A DNA stretch of 64,000 nucleotides from Magnetospirillum aberrantis SpK (GCF_011022235.1 NZ_JAAIYP010000039.1:62001-126000), one strand, 5' to 3'. Counted from the first letter of the stretch, positions 1 to 10,710 are shown. The notes: a model not told the origin generated them from the sequence alone. Translations and numbers: made by a program.

Positions 1-1506
1 CAGGAAATGGGTGGTGACCAGCACGGCGACGCCGTCGCCGGCCAGGGTGTTGATGTGTCCCCAGAACTCGCGCCGGACCAAGGGGTCGACGCCCGAGGTC
101 GGTTCGTCCAGGAACAAGATGTCGGGGCCGTGCAGGATGGCGGCGGCCAGGGCCAGACGTTGCTTGAAGCCCAGGGGCAGTTGCCCGGCGTTGGTGTCGG
201 CCATCGGCCCCAGCGCGAAGACGTCGAGCATGGCACCGCACACCGCCTTGCGCCGCGCCCCGGAAAGGCCGTAGACTCCGGCGAAGAAATCCAGGTTCTG
301 GCGCACCGAGAGGTCGGGATAGAGCGAGAATTTCTGGGACATATAGCCCAGACGCTGCTTGGCCTCGGGCGCCGCCGAGGCAAGGTCGATCCCGGCGACG
401 CGGGCGACGCCCGAACTCGGTTCCATCAACCCGCACAGCATGCGGAAGGTGGTGGACTTGCCGGCGCCATTCGGCCCCAACAGCCCGAAAATCTCGCCCG
501 GCGCCACATCGAAGCCCACATGATCGACGGCGGTGAAGTCGCCGAAGCGACGCACCAGATCGCGTGCCTCGACCACCGCGCCGCCGCGCGGGCGCGGATG
601 GTGGACGATTTCCGGCAAAGCCGGAACCGGGCCGCCATGGCGGTCGAGAAGCGCGATGAAGGCGTCCTCGAACCGCGGCGCCACCGGCTCCACCACCGCC
701 TGGGGGGCACCCAGTTCAGCGGCAGCGGGCACCGCCGCCCCCTCGGCCAACACCAAGCGCACGGCTGCCCCTTGGATCAGCGCGTCGGCGACGCCCACAT
801 GGCGGCGGGCGGCGGCCTGGACGACACGGCGGTCCATGATGCCACGCACGGCGAAACTGCGGCCGCGCATGCGCTGGGTCAGGTCCTTGGGTGGCCCGTC
901 ATAGATCAGCCGGCCCTGGTCCAGCAACAGCACGGAATGGCAACGCTCGGCCTCGTCCAGATAGGCGGTGGACCACACCACCGCCACGCCTTGGTCGGCC
1001 AGTTCATGGACCATGCGCCACAATTCGCGCCGCGACACCGGATCGACGCCGACCGACGGTTCGTCCAGCAACAGCAGCCGGGGCGTCGCCACCAGGGCGC
1101 AGGCCAGCCCCAGCTTTTGCTTCATGCCGCCCGACAGCTTGCCGGCCAGCCGCGTCTCGAACCCGGCAAGGCCCGAGAACGACAACAGCCGCGCGAAGGT
1201 GTCGCCCTGTTCGGCGGGCGCCAACCCGCGCAGATCGGCATAAAGCGACAGGTTCTCGGCGACGGTCAAATCCTCGTACAGGCCGAAGCGCTGCGGCATG
1301 TAGCCCAGGGCGTCGGACGCCGACACAGTTCCCCCGTCGGGCGCCAGAAGCCCGGCCATCAGGCGAAGCAAGGTGGTCTTGCCGGCCCCGTCGGCGCCGA
1401 CCAGACCGGTGACGCGGCCAACCGGAACGGACGCGCAGACACCGTCCACGGCGCGGGTGGCGCCGAAACTCTTGCGCACGTCGTCCAGGCGGACCAGGGC
1501 GTCCAT
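1..1506 (-). CDS. Tandem ABC-type exporter ATPase (YbhF-like), 3' end outside the window
   Basis: Reading leftward from an ATG at 1506, 502 codons run off the window edge without a stop. Two ABC nucleotide-binding domains lie in one chain. The first has Walker A GADGAGKTT near residue 38, signature LSGGMKQK and Walker B LLLLDEPSVGVDP. The second has Walker A GPNGAGKST and Walker B ILFLDEPTSGVDP, with LPLGFKQR in place of the usual LSGGQ, a form I associate with YbhF/RbbA-type ATPases. A poorly conserved linker of about 80 residues separates them. Such proteins energise ABC-2 exporters of drugs or other hydrophobic compounds at the inner membrane. The HlyD-type gene starts the operon 11 bp upstream, and ABC-2 permease genes would be expected beyond base 1. 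Substrate cannot be told from sequence. Confidence 0.93.
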   Translation of the reverse strand, partial: MDALVRLDDVRKSFGATRAVDGVCASVPVGRVTGLVGADGAGKTTLLRLMAGLLAPDGGTVSASDALGYMPQRFGLYEDLTVAENLSLYADLRGLAPAEQGDTFARLLSFSGLAGFETRLAGKLSGGMKQKLGLACALVATPRLLLLDEPSVGVDPVSRRELWRMVHELADQGVAVVWSTAYLDEAERCHSVLLLDQGRLIYDGPPKDLTQRMRGRSFAVRGIMDRRVVQAAARRHVGVADALIQGAAVRLVLAEGAAVPAAAELGAPQAVVEPVAPRFEDAFIALLDRHGGPVPALPEIVHHPRPRGGAVVEARDLVRRFGDFTAVDHVGFDVAPGEIFGLLGPNGAGKSTTFRMLCGLMEPSSGVARVAGIDLASAAPEAKQRLGYMSQKFSLYPDLSVRQNLDFFAGVYGLSGARRKAVCGAMLDVFALGPMADTNAGQLPLGFKQRLALAAAILHGPDILFLDEPTSGVDPLVRREFWGHINTLAGDGVAVLVTTHFL

Positions 1507-1517
1507 GACAATCCCCT

Positions 1518-2492
1518 TTACGGCAACAGTTTCACCGTCACCGGCATGCCCTGGCGCAACCCGTCGTCAGGATCGGAAACCACCACCCGCACCCGATAAA
1601 CCAGCGATGTCCTGAGTTCCGGTGTCTCCACCGTCTTCGGGGTGAACTCGGCCACCGGCGACACGAACCCCACCTGACCGTGATAGGTCCGGCCGCCATC
1701 GGTCACCACCTCGGCCTTGGTGCCGGGAACCACCCGGTCCAGCGCCGGTTCGGCAACCCAGGTCCGTACCTGCATGGGTTCGGTCAAGGCCAGGGTCAGC
1801 ACGGTGGCGCCGGGCAGCACCATGGAACCGGGTTCACGCACCCGCGTCATCACCTGCCCCGCCGCCGGCGCCGTCAACTCGGCGTCGGCGAGACGGCGGC
1901 GCATCAGATCCATGGTCGCCTGTTCCGCCGCCACCTGGGCCTTGGCCACCGCGATATCCTCGGACCGGAAGCCCTTTTCCTGAAGGGCCAGCGCCTCGCG
2001 GGCACGGTTCAACTGGGCCTCGGCCTGACGCATGTCGGCCCGCGCGTTGTCCAATGCCTGACGCGACACCACGGAATCCACCGTGGTCCCGGCGCGGCGG
2101 CCATAGGTGGCCTTGGCGTTGACGAAGGCTGCCTCGGCACGCGCGACCTCGGCGCGGGCCTGGGCGATCTCTTGCGGCCGGTTGCCGGCCTCGAGCTTGT
2201 CCAGATTGGCCTGGGCTCCGGCCAGACGCGCTTCGGTGATCCGCACCGCGTCCTCAAGATAGGATTTGTCCATCACCGCCACCACCTGGCCAGGGGCGAC
2301 GCGGTCGCCCTCCTCGACCAGTAGCTTTTCCAGCCGGCCTTCAACCCTGAAAGCCAGATCCACTTGGCGGATATCGACGCTGCCGTTCATCACCAGGGCG
2401 GAAGTGTCGGCCGGCTTGTGCCAGACGATCCAGCCGACAGCGGCGGCAAGGACGATGACGGCGGCGACGATCAGGGGAAGTTTGCGGCGCAT
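1518..2492 (-). CDS. HlyD/YbhG-type periplasmic adaptor of the ABC exporter
   Basis: A 324-residue membrane fusion protein. Residues 5-24 form a single N-terminal TM anchor. A biotinyl-lipoyl-like barrel half follows at about 40-75, then an Ala/Glu/Arg-rich alpha-helical hairpin (about 80-205), the second half of the lipoyl domain around LTAPAAGQV, and a beta-barrel region to the end. A longer in-frame ATG exists at 2603, but the start at 2492 has a GAGG Shine-Dalgarno at good spacing and directly precedes the hydrophobic anchor. It lies 11 bp upstream of the tandem ATPase, the ybhG-ybhF order, so the two proteins likely form one envelope-spanning exporter. The 157 bp to yajQ is a divergent promoter region in which I see no clear operator. 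Confidence 0.92.
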   Translation of the reverse strand: MRRKLPLIVAAVIVLAAAVGWIVWHKPADTSALVMNGSVDIRQVDLAFRVEGRLEKLLVEEGDRVAPGQVVAVMDKSYLEDAVRITEARLAGAQANLDKLEAGNRPQEIAQARAEVARAEAAFVNAKATYGRRAGTTVDSVVSRQALDNARADMRQAEAQLNRAREALALQEKGFRSEDIAVAKAQVAAEQATMDLMRRRLADAELTAPAAGQVMTRVREPGSMVLPGATVLTLALTEPMQVRTWVAEPALDRVVPGTKAEVVTDGGRTYHGQVGFVSPVAEFTPKTVETPELRTSLVYRVRVVVSDPDDGLRQGMPVTVKLLP

Positions 2493-2649
2493 GGCGACCT
2501 CGCAAGGCAGCGGGAAACGGCCAGAGACATAGGATATCGCTTGATAATGGTCCCGTCGCCCCAAGAATCGCGCATGGCAGAACCTAGCCTTTCCCGCTGG
2601 CATGGGCTAAACCTGCGGCAAGATCAAACCATTCGCCAGGACAGGTTCC

Positions 2650-3138
2650 ATGCCCTCGTTCGACATCGTTTCCAAGACCGACATGGCCGAAGTGGACAAC
2701 GCCATCGCCGGCATCCAGCGTGAAATCGGCACCCGTTTCGACTTCAAGGGCTCGAAATGCTCGTTGGAACGCAAGGAGCAGGTCATCACCATCGTCGCCG
2801 ACAACGACAGCCGGCTCGAACTGATGCACGACTTCCTGCGCACCTACTTCACCCGGCGCAAGGTCGATCCCAAATGCCTGGATTTCAGCGCAGCCCCGCA
2901 AAAAGCGTCGGGCGATTCCCTGCGCCACGAGGTGAAGGTGAAACAGGGCATCGATTCCGCCGTCGCCAAGACCCTGGTCAAGGAGATCAAGGACAGCAAG
3001 ATCAAGGTCCAGGCCTCGATCCAGGGCGACGAAGTGCGCGTCACCGGCAAGAAGCGCGACGAGTTGCAGGAAGTGATCGCACTGTGCCGCAATCTTGAGG
3101 TCGAGTTGCCGCTGCAATACGTGAACTTCCGCGACTGA
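2650..3138 (+). CDS. yajQ: YajQ-family nucleotide-binding protein
   Basis: 162 residues, the full length of the YajQ (DUF520) family. It opens with the family's typical MPSFDIVSK start, followed by NAIAGIQREI and RFDFKGS. The fold is two ferredoxin-like halves. Members bind nucleic acids and, in Xanthomonas and Pseudomonas homologues, cyclic di-GMP, acting as cytoplasmic effectors; that role here is inferred from family. The gene stands alone, divergent from the exporter operon and 115 bp before macA. Several c-di-GMP synthesis and turnover domains occur within the next 24 kb, which makes a signalling role plausible. Confidence 0.93.
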   Translation: MPSFDIVSKTDMAEVDNAIAGIQREIGTRFDFKGSKCSLERKEQVITIVADNDSRLELMHDFLRTYFTRRKVDPKCLDFSAAPQKASGDSLRHEVKVKQGIDSAVAKTLVKEIKDSKIKVQASIQGDEVRVTGKKRDELQEVIALCRNLEVELPLQYVNFRD

Positions 3139-3253
3139 CCCCCTGCATAGCGCGAGACACCTTTTTCCTGCGCCAAAAAATTTCAGTCTCCAGCTACACT
3201 TCGTTACCAAGTCGGGCTCGACGGAAACAGCATGGCGGCTCAATATCGCCGCC

Positions 3254-4489
3254 ATGCACACGCCACACATGAAACGACGCCCGCTTATTCTGTCCCTTGC
3301 CGTGACCGCCGCCCTGTTGGCGGCGGCCGGCGGCGGCTGGTGGTGGGTCAAGCGCGGCGACGCCGCCGCCAGTTGGGTCACCGCGCGGGCCACCCGCGCC
3401 GACATCGAAGACACCACCACCGCGCTCGGTACCCTTCAACCGCTGGAATATGTGGACGTCGGCACCCAGGTTTCGGGCCAGTTGCGCCGGGTCTACGTCC
3501 AGATCGGCGATCAGGTGACCAAGGGGCAGTTGCTGGCCGAGATCGACCCCACCGTCTACGGCTCCAAGGTCGATGCCGGCGAGGCCAATATCCAGAACCT
3601 CAAGGCCCAATTGACGGAAAAGCAGGCCCAGGCCACCCTGGCCGAGGAAACCTTCGCCCGTCAGCAACGCATGCTGGCCGCCAACGCCACCAGCACCGAG
3701 GATTACCAGAACGCCCAGACCACGCTGAAGGCGGCACGCGCACAGGTCGCCCAGCTTCAGGCCCAGATCAATCAGGTTCAGTCCACCTTGCGCGGCGACC
3801 AGGCCAACCTGGGCTACACCAAGATCTACGCCCCCATGAGCGGCACCGTGGTCAGCCAGACCTCGCGCCAGGGCCAGACCCTGGTGGCTGCGCAACAGGC
3901 GCCGACCATCCTGCGCATTTCCGACCTGTCGACCATGACGGTGTGGACCCAGGTGTCGGAAGCCGACATCGGCAAGCTCAAGCTGGGGCAACCGGTCTAT
4001 TTCACCACGCTGGGCCGGCCGGAAAACAAACGCTATTCCACGTTGCGCCAGATCCTGCCGACGCCGGAAATCCTGAACAACGTGGTGCTGTACGACGCGC
4101 TGTTCGACGTCGCCAATCCCGAGGGCGACCTGGGGATCGAGATGTCGGCCCAGGTGTTCTTCGTCCACGCCTCGGCCAAGAATGCGCTGGTGATCCCGGC
4201 TTCCGCCCTGGCCCAGGCCAAGGCGCTGGCGCCCAAGGGGCCGCCGCCGAAAGGCGCCAAGGCACCCGCCGCCCCGCCGCCCGGCGGCGACGTGGTGTTG
4301 GTGATGAAGGACGGCGCCCCCGAACCGCGTCCCGTCACCGTGGGCGTGCGCAACCGCGTGCAGGTCGAGATTCTGTCCGGCCTGGAAGAGGGCGAGGAAG
4401 TGGTGACCGGCTGGCGCACCGCCGAGGCGCAGAAGGCCGCCTCGGCCAAGAACGCCGCCAACCACATGCCGCCGCCGCCGCCGCGATGA
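3254..4489 (+). CDS. macA: MacA-type periplasmic adaptor of a tripartite efflux pump
   Basis: 411 residues, or 406 if the second ATG at 3269 is used; neither start has a clear Shine-Dalgarno. An N-terminal TM segment (about residues 10-26) anchors it. Then come the split lipoyl domain ([15 protein letters not shown], and [10 protein letters not shown] on the other side), a long alpha-hairpin rich in Gln/Ala, beta-barrel and membrane-proximal domains, and a Pro/Ala/Lys-rich insertion near residues 325-345. MacA links the MacB ATPase to an outer-membrane channel and stimulates its ATPase. Its stop overlaps the macB start (ATGA at 4486), so translation is probably coupled. A 7-bp inverted repeat covers the bases just before and into the first ATG. 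Confidence 0.94.
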   Translation: MHTPHMKRRPLILSLAVTAALLAAAGGGWWWVKRGDAAASWVTARATRADIEDTTTALGTLQPLEYVDVGTQVSGQLRRVYVQIGDQVTKGQLLAEIDPTVYGSKVDAGEANIQNLKAQLTEKQAQATLAEETFARQQRMLAANATSTEDYQNAQTTLKAARAQVAQLQAQINQVQSTLRGDQANLGYTKIYAPMSGTVVSQTSRQGQTLVAAQQAPTILRISDLSTMTVWTQVSEADIGKLKLGQPVYFTTLGRPENKRYSTLRQILPTPEILNNVVLYDALFDVANPEGDLGIEMSAQVFFVHASAKNALVIPASALAQAKALAPKGPPPKGAKAPAAPPPGGDVVLVMKDGAPEPRPVTVGVRNRVQVEILSGLEEGEEVVTGWRTAEAQKAASAKNAANHMPPPPPR

Positions 4490-6441
4490 GCACCGCCGCC
4501 ATGGACGCGCCGTTGATCCAACTGGAAAGCGTCACCAAGACCTACCGCACCGGCGCGTTGGAGGTCGAGGTCCTGCACGGCGTGTCGTTGTCCATCCGGC
4601 GCGGCGAGTTCGTCGCCATCATGGGCGCCTCGGGGTCGGGCAAGACCACGCTGATGAACCTGATCGGCTGTCTCGACCGCCCCTCTTCGGGCCGCTATTT
4701 GTTCGCCGGCCAGGACGTCGGCGCCATGGACCGCGACCAACTGGCCCTGCTGCGGCGCGACGCCTTCGGCTTCGTGTTCCAGCAATACAACCTGCTGGCC
4801 AGCGCCACCGCGCTGGAAAACGTCGAGGTGCCGGCCATCTATGCCGGCCTGTCCAAATCCGACCGCGACCGGCGCGCCGCCGCCATCCTGGACCGCCTGG
4901 GCCTGGCCGAGCGCATGCACCACCGTCCCAACCAGCTGTCGGGCGGCCAGCAACAGCGCGTGTCCATCGCCCGCGCCCTGATGAACGGCGGTTCGGTCAT
5001 CCTGGCGGACGAACCCACCGGCGCGCTCGACAGCAAGTCGGGGCGCGAGGTGATGGCGCTGTTGCACGCGCTCAACGCCGACGGCCACACCATCGTCCTC
5101 ATCACCCACGATTCCTCGGTCGCCGCCCAGGCGCACCGGGTGGTCACCATCGCCGATGGCGAGATCGTCGGCGACGAAGGCGGCACCCCCGCCGATGCCG
5201 CCACCGCCGCCGCCCTGTCCGTCGCGGCACGCGACACCCACCCGCTGACCGACGTGGCCGAAGCGGTGAAGATGGCCGCACGCTCGTTGCGCGCCAACCT
5301 GTTCCGCACGGTTCTGACACTGTTGGGCATCGTCATCGGCGTCGGTTCGGTGGTGGCCATGCTGGCCATGGGCGACGGCGCCAAACAGGACGTGCTGACC
5401 CGCATCCAGGCCATGGGCACCAACCTGTTGCTGGTCCGTCCCGGCACCGCCAACATGCGCGGCCCCGAGGCCGGCACCATCGCCACCTTGGTTCCCGAGG
5501 ACGCGGAAGAGGTGGCGCGCCTGCCCAACGTCCGCGTCGCCGTCCCGGAACTGAGCGGCACGGTGACCCTGCGTTACGGCAACGCCGATTACCAGACCTC
5601 GGTCACCGCCACCTCGCAGGATTATCCCACCGCCCGTGACTGGGCGATCAAGACCGGCACCTTCTTCGCCGCCGACGACGTCAAAAGCTATGTGCCGGTG
5701 GTGGTGCTGGGCCAGACGGTGGTCGACAACCTGTTCAAGAACGGCGACGACCCCATCGGCAAATACATCCTGCTCAAGAACGTCCCGTTCCAGGTGGTCG
5801 GCATCCTGGCGCGCAAGGGCGCCTCGCCGTTCGGTTCCGACCTCGACGATGCCGCCTTCGTGCCGCTGACCACCGGTTCCCTGAGGCTGTTCGGCCAACG
5901 CTATCTGCGGTCCATCGCGGTGCAGGTGGAAAGCCTTGAGACCATCGACGACACCCAGGAACAGGTGACCCAGTTGCTGGAGGCCCGCCACCGCGCCAAG
6001 GACGTGCAGGTGCGCAACACCGCCTCGATCATGGAAATGGCCACCGCCACCCAGAACACCATGACCGTGCTGTTGGGGTCGATCGCCGCCATTTCCTTGC
6101 TGGTGGGTGGCATCGGCGTCATGAACATCATGTTGGTCAGCGTCACCGAACGCACGCGCGAGATCGGCATCCGCATGGCGACCGGGGCACGCACCGCCAA
6201 CATCTTGCTGCAATTCATCACCGAGGCGGTGGTGGTGTGCGCCATCGGTGGCGCCTTGGGCGTGGTCGGCGGCCTTGCCACCGCCGCTGTCGCCCAGGCG
6301 CTCGGAACACCGGTGGTGTTTTCGGTAGGTCCGGTGGTGCTGGCCTTCGGCTGCGCCTTCGCCACCGGGCTGGTGTTCGGCTACATGCCGGCCCGCAAGG
6401 CCGCCAACCTTGATCCCGTCCACGCCCTGTCGGCGGAGTAA
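4486..6441 (+). CDS. macB: MacB-type ABC transporter, fused ATPase-permease
   Basis: 651 residues, matching MacB length. The N-terminal ATPase domain (about 1-230) carries Walker [10 protein letters not shown], signature LSGGQQQR and Walker [13 protein letters not shown]. One TM helix follows (about 275-300), then a large periplasmic domain and three C-terminal TM helices ending in the FtsX-like [14 protein letters not shown] motif. MacB is a mechanotransmission ABC protein that drives export of macrolides, lipopeptides or heme-like compounds from the periplasm. The ATG overlaps the macA stop by 4 bp. The reading frame stays open upstream through macA, but homology begins only at 4486. The outer-membrane channel gene begins 2 bp after its stop. 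Confidence 0.95.
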   Translation: MSTAAMDAPLIQLESVTKTYRTGALEVEVLHGVSLSIRRGEFVAIMGASGSGKTTLMNLIGCLDRPSSGRYLFAGQDVGAMDRDQLALLRRDAFGFVFQQYNLLASATALENVEVPAIYAGLSKSDRDRRAAAILDRLGLAERMHHRPNQLSGGQQQRVSIARALMNGGSVILADEPTGALDSKSGREVMALLHALNADGHTIVLITHDSSVAAQAHRVVTIADGEIVGDEGGTPADAATAAALSVAARDTHPLTDVAEAVKMAARSLRANLFRTVLTLLGIVIGVGSVVAMLAMGDGAKQDVLTRIQAMGTNLLLVRPGTANMRGPEAGTIATLVPEDAEEVARLPNVRVAVPELSGTVTLRYGNADYQTSVTATSQDYPTARDWAIKTGTFFAADDVKSYVPVVVLGQTVVDNLFKNGDDPIGKYILLKNVPFQVVGILARKGASPFGSDLDDAAFVPLTTGSLRLFGQRYLRSIAVQVESLETIDDTQEQVTQLLEARHRAKDVQVRNTASIMEMATATQNTMTVLLGSIAAISLLVGGIGVMNIMLVSVTERTREIGIRMATGARTANILLQFITEAVVVCAIGGALGVVGGLATAAVAQALGTPVVFSVGPVVLAFGCAFATGLVFGYMPARKAANLDPVHALSAE

Positions 6442-6443
6442 CC

Positions 6444-7829
6444 ATGCGCAGGTCCCTTTTTTCCCTCTTGGCGCTTGGCGTCGCCGCCTGTTCCCAGGTC
6501 CCGGAGCTCGCCATGCCGGAGACCACTCTTCCCGCCGCCTATGGCGAACAGCAAGGCGCGCCCCTGACGGCGCCGTCCGAATGGTGGACGCTGTTCGGCT
6601 CGGCCGAGTTGAACCGGCTGGAACAGACGGCGCTGGCCGCCAACCACGACCTCAAGGCGGCCATCGCCCGCATCGAACAGGCCCAGGCGGAATTGCGCAT
6701 CGCCGGCGCCCCCACCCTGCCGACCATCACCGGCGGGGGAACCGGCAGCAACCGCATGACGCACGGTTCCTCCACCTCGACGCTCAGCACCTCGAAACGC
6801 GCCACCACCACCCGCAGCTTCGAAGGATCGTTGACCGCATCCTACGAAGTGGATTTCTGGGGCAAGACGGCCGCCGCCATCCAATCGGCCGAGGCATCCT
6901 TGCGCGCCAGCCGCTTCGACCGCGACACGGTGGCGCTGACCCTGACCGCCAACGTCGCCACCACCTGGATGCAGGCGTTGGCGCTGGCCGACCGGGTCAC
7001 GGTGGCGCGGCGCAACCTGGAACTGGCACGCGAGACCCTGGCCCTGGCCGAACGCCAGGCGGAATTCGGCAAGACCTCGCAACTGGACGCCGCGCAACAG
7101 CGCGCCACCGTCGCCACCATCGAGGCCAAGCTGCCGGCCCTGGAACTGCAATACCGGCAAAGCGTCAACGCCTTGGCGGTGCTGACCGGGCTGGCGCCGT
7201 CGCAATTGCGGCTTGAAAGCACCAGCCTTGAGGGGTTGCCGACCCCCGAGGTCAAGGCCGGCCTGCCGTCCGAATTGTTGCGCCGCCGCCCCGACATCGC
7301 CAAGGCCGAAGCCCAGTTGCAGGCCGCCAACGCCGACATCGGCGTGGCCCGCGCCGCCCTTTACCCCAGCCTGACGCTGACCGCCGAGGGCGGCTACACC
7401 AGCCCCTACCTGATTTCGCTGCTCGACGCCCACAACACCTTCTGGACCCTGGGCAGCTCGCTGGCCGCCACCTTGTTCGACAACGGCAAGCTGCGCGGCA
7501 CCGTCGCGTTGAACGAGGCCAAGCTGCGCGAGGCGGCGGAAAGTTATCAATCCGCCACCCTGACCGCCCTTCAGGAGGTCGAGGACCAATTGGCCGCCAT
7601 GCGCTGGCTGGCCGGCCAGGAAGAGGCGCAGACCCGTGCGGTGGACGCCGCGCGCGAGGCCCAACGGCTGTCCGACGTGCGTTACCGTGAAGGCGCCGAG
7701 CAATACCTGACCGTGCTGGAAGCCCAGCGCACCTTGCTGGACGCCGAGGACAGCGCGGTCCAGGTGCGGCTGTCGCGGCTTTCCGCCTCGGTCGGGCTGG
7801 TCAAGGCGCTGGGCGGCGGCATGGACTGA
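6444..7829 (+). CDS. TolC/OprM-type outer-membrane channel lipoprotein (NodT family)
   Basis: 461 residues. A lipoprotein signal with lipobox LGVAAC near residues 11-16 is followed by two outer-membrane efflux repeats with long amphipathic Ala/Glu/Gln-rich helices. Family signatures are visible: YEVDFWGK around residue 135, and LRRRPDIAKAEAQL and LYPSLTLTAEGGY in the second half. It begins 2 bp after macB, completing a macA-macB-outer-membrane-factor operon that encodes a whole tripartite pump. Closest in type to OprM/NodT lipoproteins rather than TolC, which lacks the lipobox. Confidence 0.93.
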   Translation: MRRSLFSLLALGVAACSQVPELAMPETTLPAAYGEQQGAPLTAPSEWWTLFGSAELNRLEQTALAANHDLKAAIARIEQAQAELRIAGAPTLPTITGGGTGSNRMTHGSSTSTLSTSKRATTTRSFEGSLTASYEVDFWGKTAAAIQSAEASLRASRFDRDTVALTLTANVATTWMQALALADRVTVARRNLELARETLALAERQAEFGKTSQLDAAQQRATVATIEAKLPALELQYRQSVNALAVLTGLAPSQLRLESTSLEGLPTPEVKAGLPSELLRRRPDIAKAEAQLQAANADIGVARAALYPSLTLTAEGGYTSPYLISLLDAHNTFWTLGSSLAATLFDNGKLRGTVALNEAKLREAAESYQSATLTALQEVEDQLAAMRWLAGQEEAQTRAVDAAREAQRLSDVRYREGAEQYLTVLEAQRTLLDAEDSAVQVRLSRLSASVGLVKALGGGMD

Positions 7830-7899
7830 CATTTCCTCATATTGCGGTGCGGCAGGGAAAGGCCCACATTGTCAGGGGCCACCGTCACAGGGAACCATC

Positions 7900-10692
7900 A
7901 TGCCGCATGCCGACGACAAGGAACTGCGTGCCCGCGTCAAATTGCTGGGCGCCATGCTGGGCGACGTGCTGCGCCATCAGGAGCGCGGCGAGGTACTGGA
8001 GACGGTGGAGACCCTGCGCAAGGGCTTCATCGACCAGCGCAAGGCGGAAGACCCGGGCAAGCGCGCCCGGCTGATGGCGTTGATCAACGATCTCGACCCC
8101 GCCTTGCTCAGCCATGTGGTGCGGGCGTTTTCCATGTACTTCCTGTTGGCCAACATCGCCGAGGAGGACGGCGCCCACCAGGACCGCCGCCGCAAGGTGC
8201 AAAAGGGCGAGCGGCTATGGTACGGATCGTTCGACCACACCCTGCACGGCCTCAAGGAACAAGGCGTCGGCCCCGAACAGGTTCAGTTGCTGCTGAATTC
8301 CCTGCGCTATCGCCCGGTGTTCACCGCCCATCCGACCGAGGCCAAGCGCCGTACCGTGCTGGAGGTTCAGCGCCGGCTGGACGTCCTGGCCAAGCGGCTG
8401 GACGTCACCCCGCCCGGTCCCGAACGGGCCGAGATCGAACAGGAACTGCGCAACCAGATCCAGGTTCTGTGGAAGACCGACGAGGTGCGGGTCAACCGCC
8501 CGCGTGTCGAGGACGAGATCAAGAACGGCCTGTTCTATTTCCGCGAAACCCTGTTCGACACCGTGCCGCGCCTGCACCGCAACCTGGAACGCGCGCTGCG
8601 CTCGGCCTATGGCCCGGATTCCGGCATCATCGTGCCGCCGCTGTTGCGGTTCGGGTCGTGGATCGGCGGTGACCGCGACGGCAATCCCTTCGTCACCCAC
8701 GGCGTCACCCGGCTGGCGCTGCGCCTGCAATCGCGCGAGGTGCTGCGGCGCTATCGCCATCGCATCGAACGTCTGGCCCTTGAGCTCACCCATTCCTCGA
8801 CCCTGGTGACGCCGTCCGAGGAGTTCCTGGCATCCCTGGCCGCCGACGCCGACGTCATGGCCGGCGTGCTGGATGGCAACCCCAACCGCTATGCCCAGGA
8901 ACCCTATCGCCTGAAACTGCATGTGGCCCATTATCGGCTGGGACGGCAACTGGCCCGTGTCGAGGCGCTGCTGGACGGCCGCCCCGATCCCGGCGCCCAA
9001 GGCGGCTATGCCTCGGAAGCCGGCTTCCTGGCCGATTTGGAAATCATCGGCCGTTCGCTGGCCAGCCATGGCGATTCCAATCTGGCCGAAGCCGGTCTCA
9101 AGGATCTGAGCTGTCTGGTGCGGACCTTCGGCTTTTTCCTGGCACAACTGGACATCCGCCAGGAATCGGGGCGTCACAGCGACGCGGTGGCCGAGATTTT
9201 CGACCGCGCCCCCAACCTGCCCGATTACCGCGCCCTGGACGAAGCCGGGCGGGTCAAGGTGCTGGACGAGATGCTGAGCCATGGCGGCACGCCGCTGATC
9301 TATGGCGACGACCTGTCGGCCGGCACGCGGGAGATCCTGGAGGTGCTGGAGGCGGTGCGTGACCTGCGCGCCGAAATCAGCCCGCAAGCTTTTGGCGCCT
9401 ACGTCATCTCCATGACCCATCAGGCCAGCCACGTGCTGGAGGTGCTGTTCCTGGCCGGCTTCGCCGGACTTGCCGGGCGCCGTGCCGACGGAACGTGGCA
9501 TTGCGCGCTCAGGGTGGCGCCGCTGTTCGAAACCATCGACGACCTGACCCGGATCCGGCCGGTGCTCGACACCTTGCTGGACCTGCCCAGCTATCGCGCG
9601 TTACTGGCCGCGTCGGGCGAGGTTCAGGAAGTGATGCTGGGCTATTCCGATTCGTGCAAGGACGGCGGCATCCTGGCCTCGGGCTGGGGTCTTTACAACG
9701 CCCAGAAACAGGTGGCCCAGGCGACCGCCGCCCGTGGTCTCAAATCCCGCATCTTCCACGGCCGCGGCGGCACGGTGGGACGCGGCGGCGGCCCCACCCA
9801 CGACGCCATCCTGAGCCAGCCGCCGGGCACGCTGTCGGGCGACATCAAGTTCACCGAACAAGGCGAGGTGCTGTCGGCCAAATACGCCAACCCGGAAACC
9901 GCCGTCTATGAACTGACCATGGGTCTGACCGGATTGATGAAGGCCAGTTGCGGCATCGCCTTCGCCTGCGGAGTGGACCGGGGCGACTTCATGGAGGTGA
10001 TGGCCGAACTGGCGCGGATGGGCGAATTGGCGTACCGCGACCTGACCGACAACACCCCCAGCTTCATCGACTATTTCTATGAAGCGACGCCGGTGTCGGA
10101 GATCGCCCTGCTCAACATGGGATCGCGCCCCAGCCATCGGGCCAAGGGCGACCGTTCCAAATACTCGGTGCGCGCCATTCCATGGGTATTCGGCTGGGGC
10201 CAGTCGCGCCAGACCATCCCGGCATGGTACGGCCTGGGCAGCGCCCTGGAGGAATGGTGCGGACGCGACGAGCAACGCTTGGCGACCCTGCGCGAGATGG
10301 CCCGCGACTGGCCGTTCTTCCGCGCATTGCTGGCCAACATTTCCATGTCGCTGTCGAAATGCGAGATGGGCATCGCCCACGAATACGCCCGCCTGTGCGA
10401 CGACGCGGTCGAGGCCGACATCATCTTCGCCCGCATCAAGGCGGAATTCCGCTTGACCACGGAATGGGTGCTCAGGCTCACCGGCAACGCCAGCCTGTTG
10501 GCCGACAATCCCCGGCTGGCGCTGTCGCTCGGACGGCGCAATCCCTATCTGGACCCGCTCAACCACATCCAGATCGCCGCCATCCGCCGCTATCGCGCCC
10601 TTGATCCCGACGATCCGGGGCGCGGCGACTGGCTGGCGCCGTTGCTGCGGTCGATCAACGCCCTCGCGCAAGGATTGCGAAATACCGGGTAA
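7900..10692 (+). CDS. ppc: Phosphoenolpyruvate carboxylase
   Basis: 930 residues, slightly longer than the E. coli enzyme. It makes oxaloacetate from PEP and bicarbonate, replenishing the TCA cycle. Signature motifs are intact: FTAHPTEAKRR at 141-151 with catalytic His144, GYSDSCKDGG near 580, the glycine loop FHGRGGTVGRGGGP near 620, and FGWGQSRQTIPAWYG near 765. The C-terminus ends RNTG, as in bacterial PEPCs. The ATG at 7900 has an AGGGA Shine-Dalgarno at good spacing. It is transcribed alone, 70 bp after the efflux operon, and its end faces the minus-strand HD-GYP gene with only 18 bp between. Confidence 0.97.
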   Translation: MPHADDKELRARVKLLGAMLGDVLRHQERGEVLETVETLRKGFIDQRKAEDPGKRARLMALINDLDPALLSHVVRAFSMYFLLANIAEEDGAHQDRRRKVQKGERLWYGSFDHTLHGLKEQGVGPEQVQLLLNSLRYRPVFTAHPTEAKRRTVLEVQRRLDVLAKRLDVTPPGPERAEIEQELRNQIQVLWKTDEVRVNRPRVEDEIKNGLFYFRETLFDTVPRLHRNLERALRSAYGPDSGIIVPPLLRFGSWIGGDRDGNPFVTHGVTRLALRLQSREVLRRYRHRIERLALELTHSSTLVTPSEEFLASLAADADVMAGVLDGNPNRYAQEPYRLKLHVAHYRLGRQLARVEALLDGRPDPGAQGGYASEAGFLADLEIIGRSLASHGDSNLAEAGLKDLSCLVRTFGFFLAQLDIRQESGRHSDAVAEIFDRAPNLPDYRALDEAGRVKVLDEMLSHGGTPLIYGDDLSAGTREILEVLEAVRDLRAEISPQAFGAYVISMTHQASHVLEVLFLAGFAGLAGRRADGTWHCALRVAPLFETIDDLTRIRPVLDTLLDLPSYRALLAASGEVQEVMLGYSDSCKDGGILASGWGLYNAQKQVAQATAARGLKSRIFHGRGGTVGRGGGPTHDAILSQPPGTLSGDIKFTEQGEVLSAKYANPETAVYELTMGLTGLMKASCGIAFACGVDRGDFMEVMAELARMGELAYRDLTDNTPSFIDYFYEATPVSEIALLNMGSRPSHRAKGDRSKYSVRAIPWVFGWGQSRQTIPAWYGLGSALEEWCGRDEQRLATLREMARDWPFFRALLANISMSLSKCEMGIAHEYARLCDDAVEADIIFARIKAEFRLTTEWVLRLTGNASLLADNPRLALSLGRRNPYLDPLNHIQIAAIRRYRALDPDDPGRGDWLAPLLRSINALAQGLRNTG

Positions 10693-10710
10693 GCGCAGGG
10701 ACCGAGCGAA

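Noticed and set aside
3232-4485. An apparent 1069-residue frame joining an Arg/Gly/Pro-rich N-terminus to MacB
   Set aside because: The first 418 codons are macA read in another frame; MacB homology starts at 4486 with an ATGA overlap.
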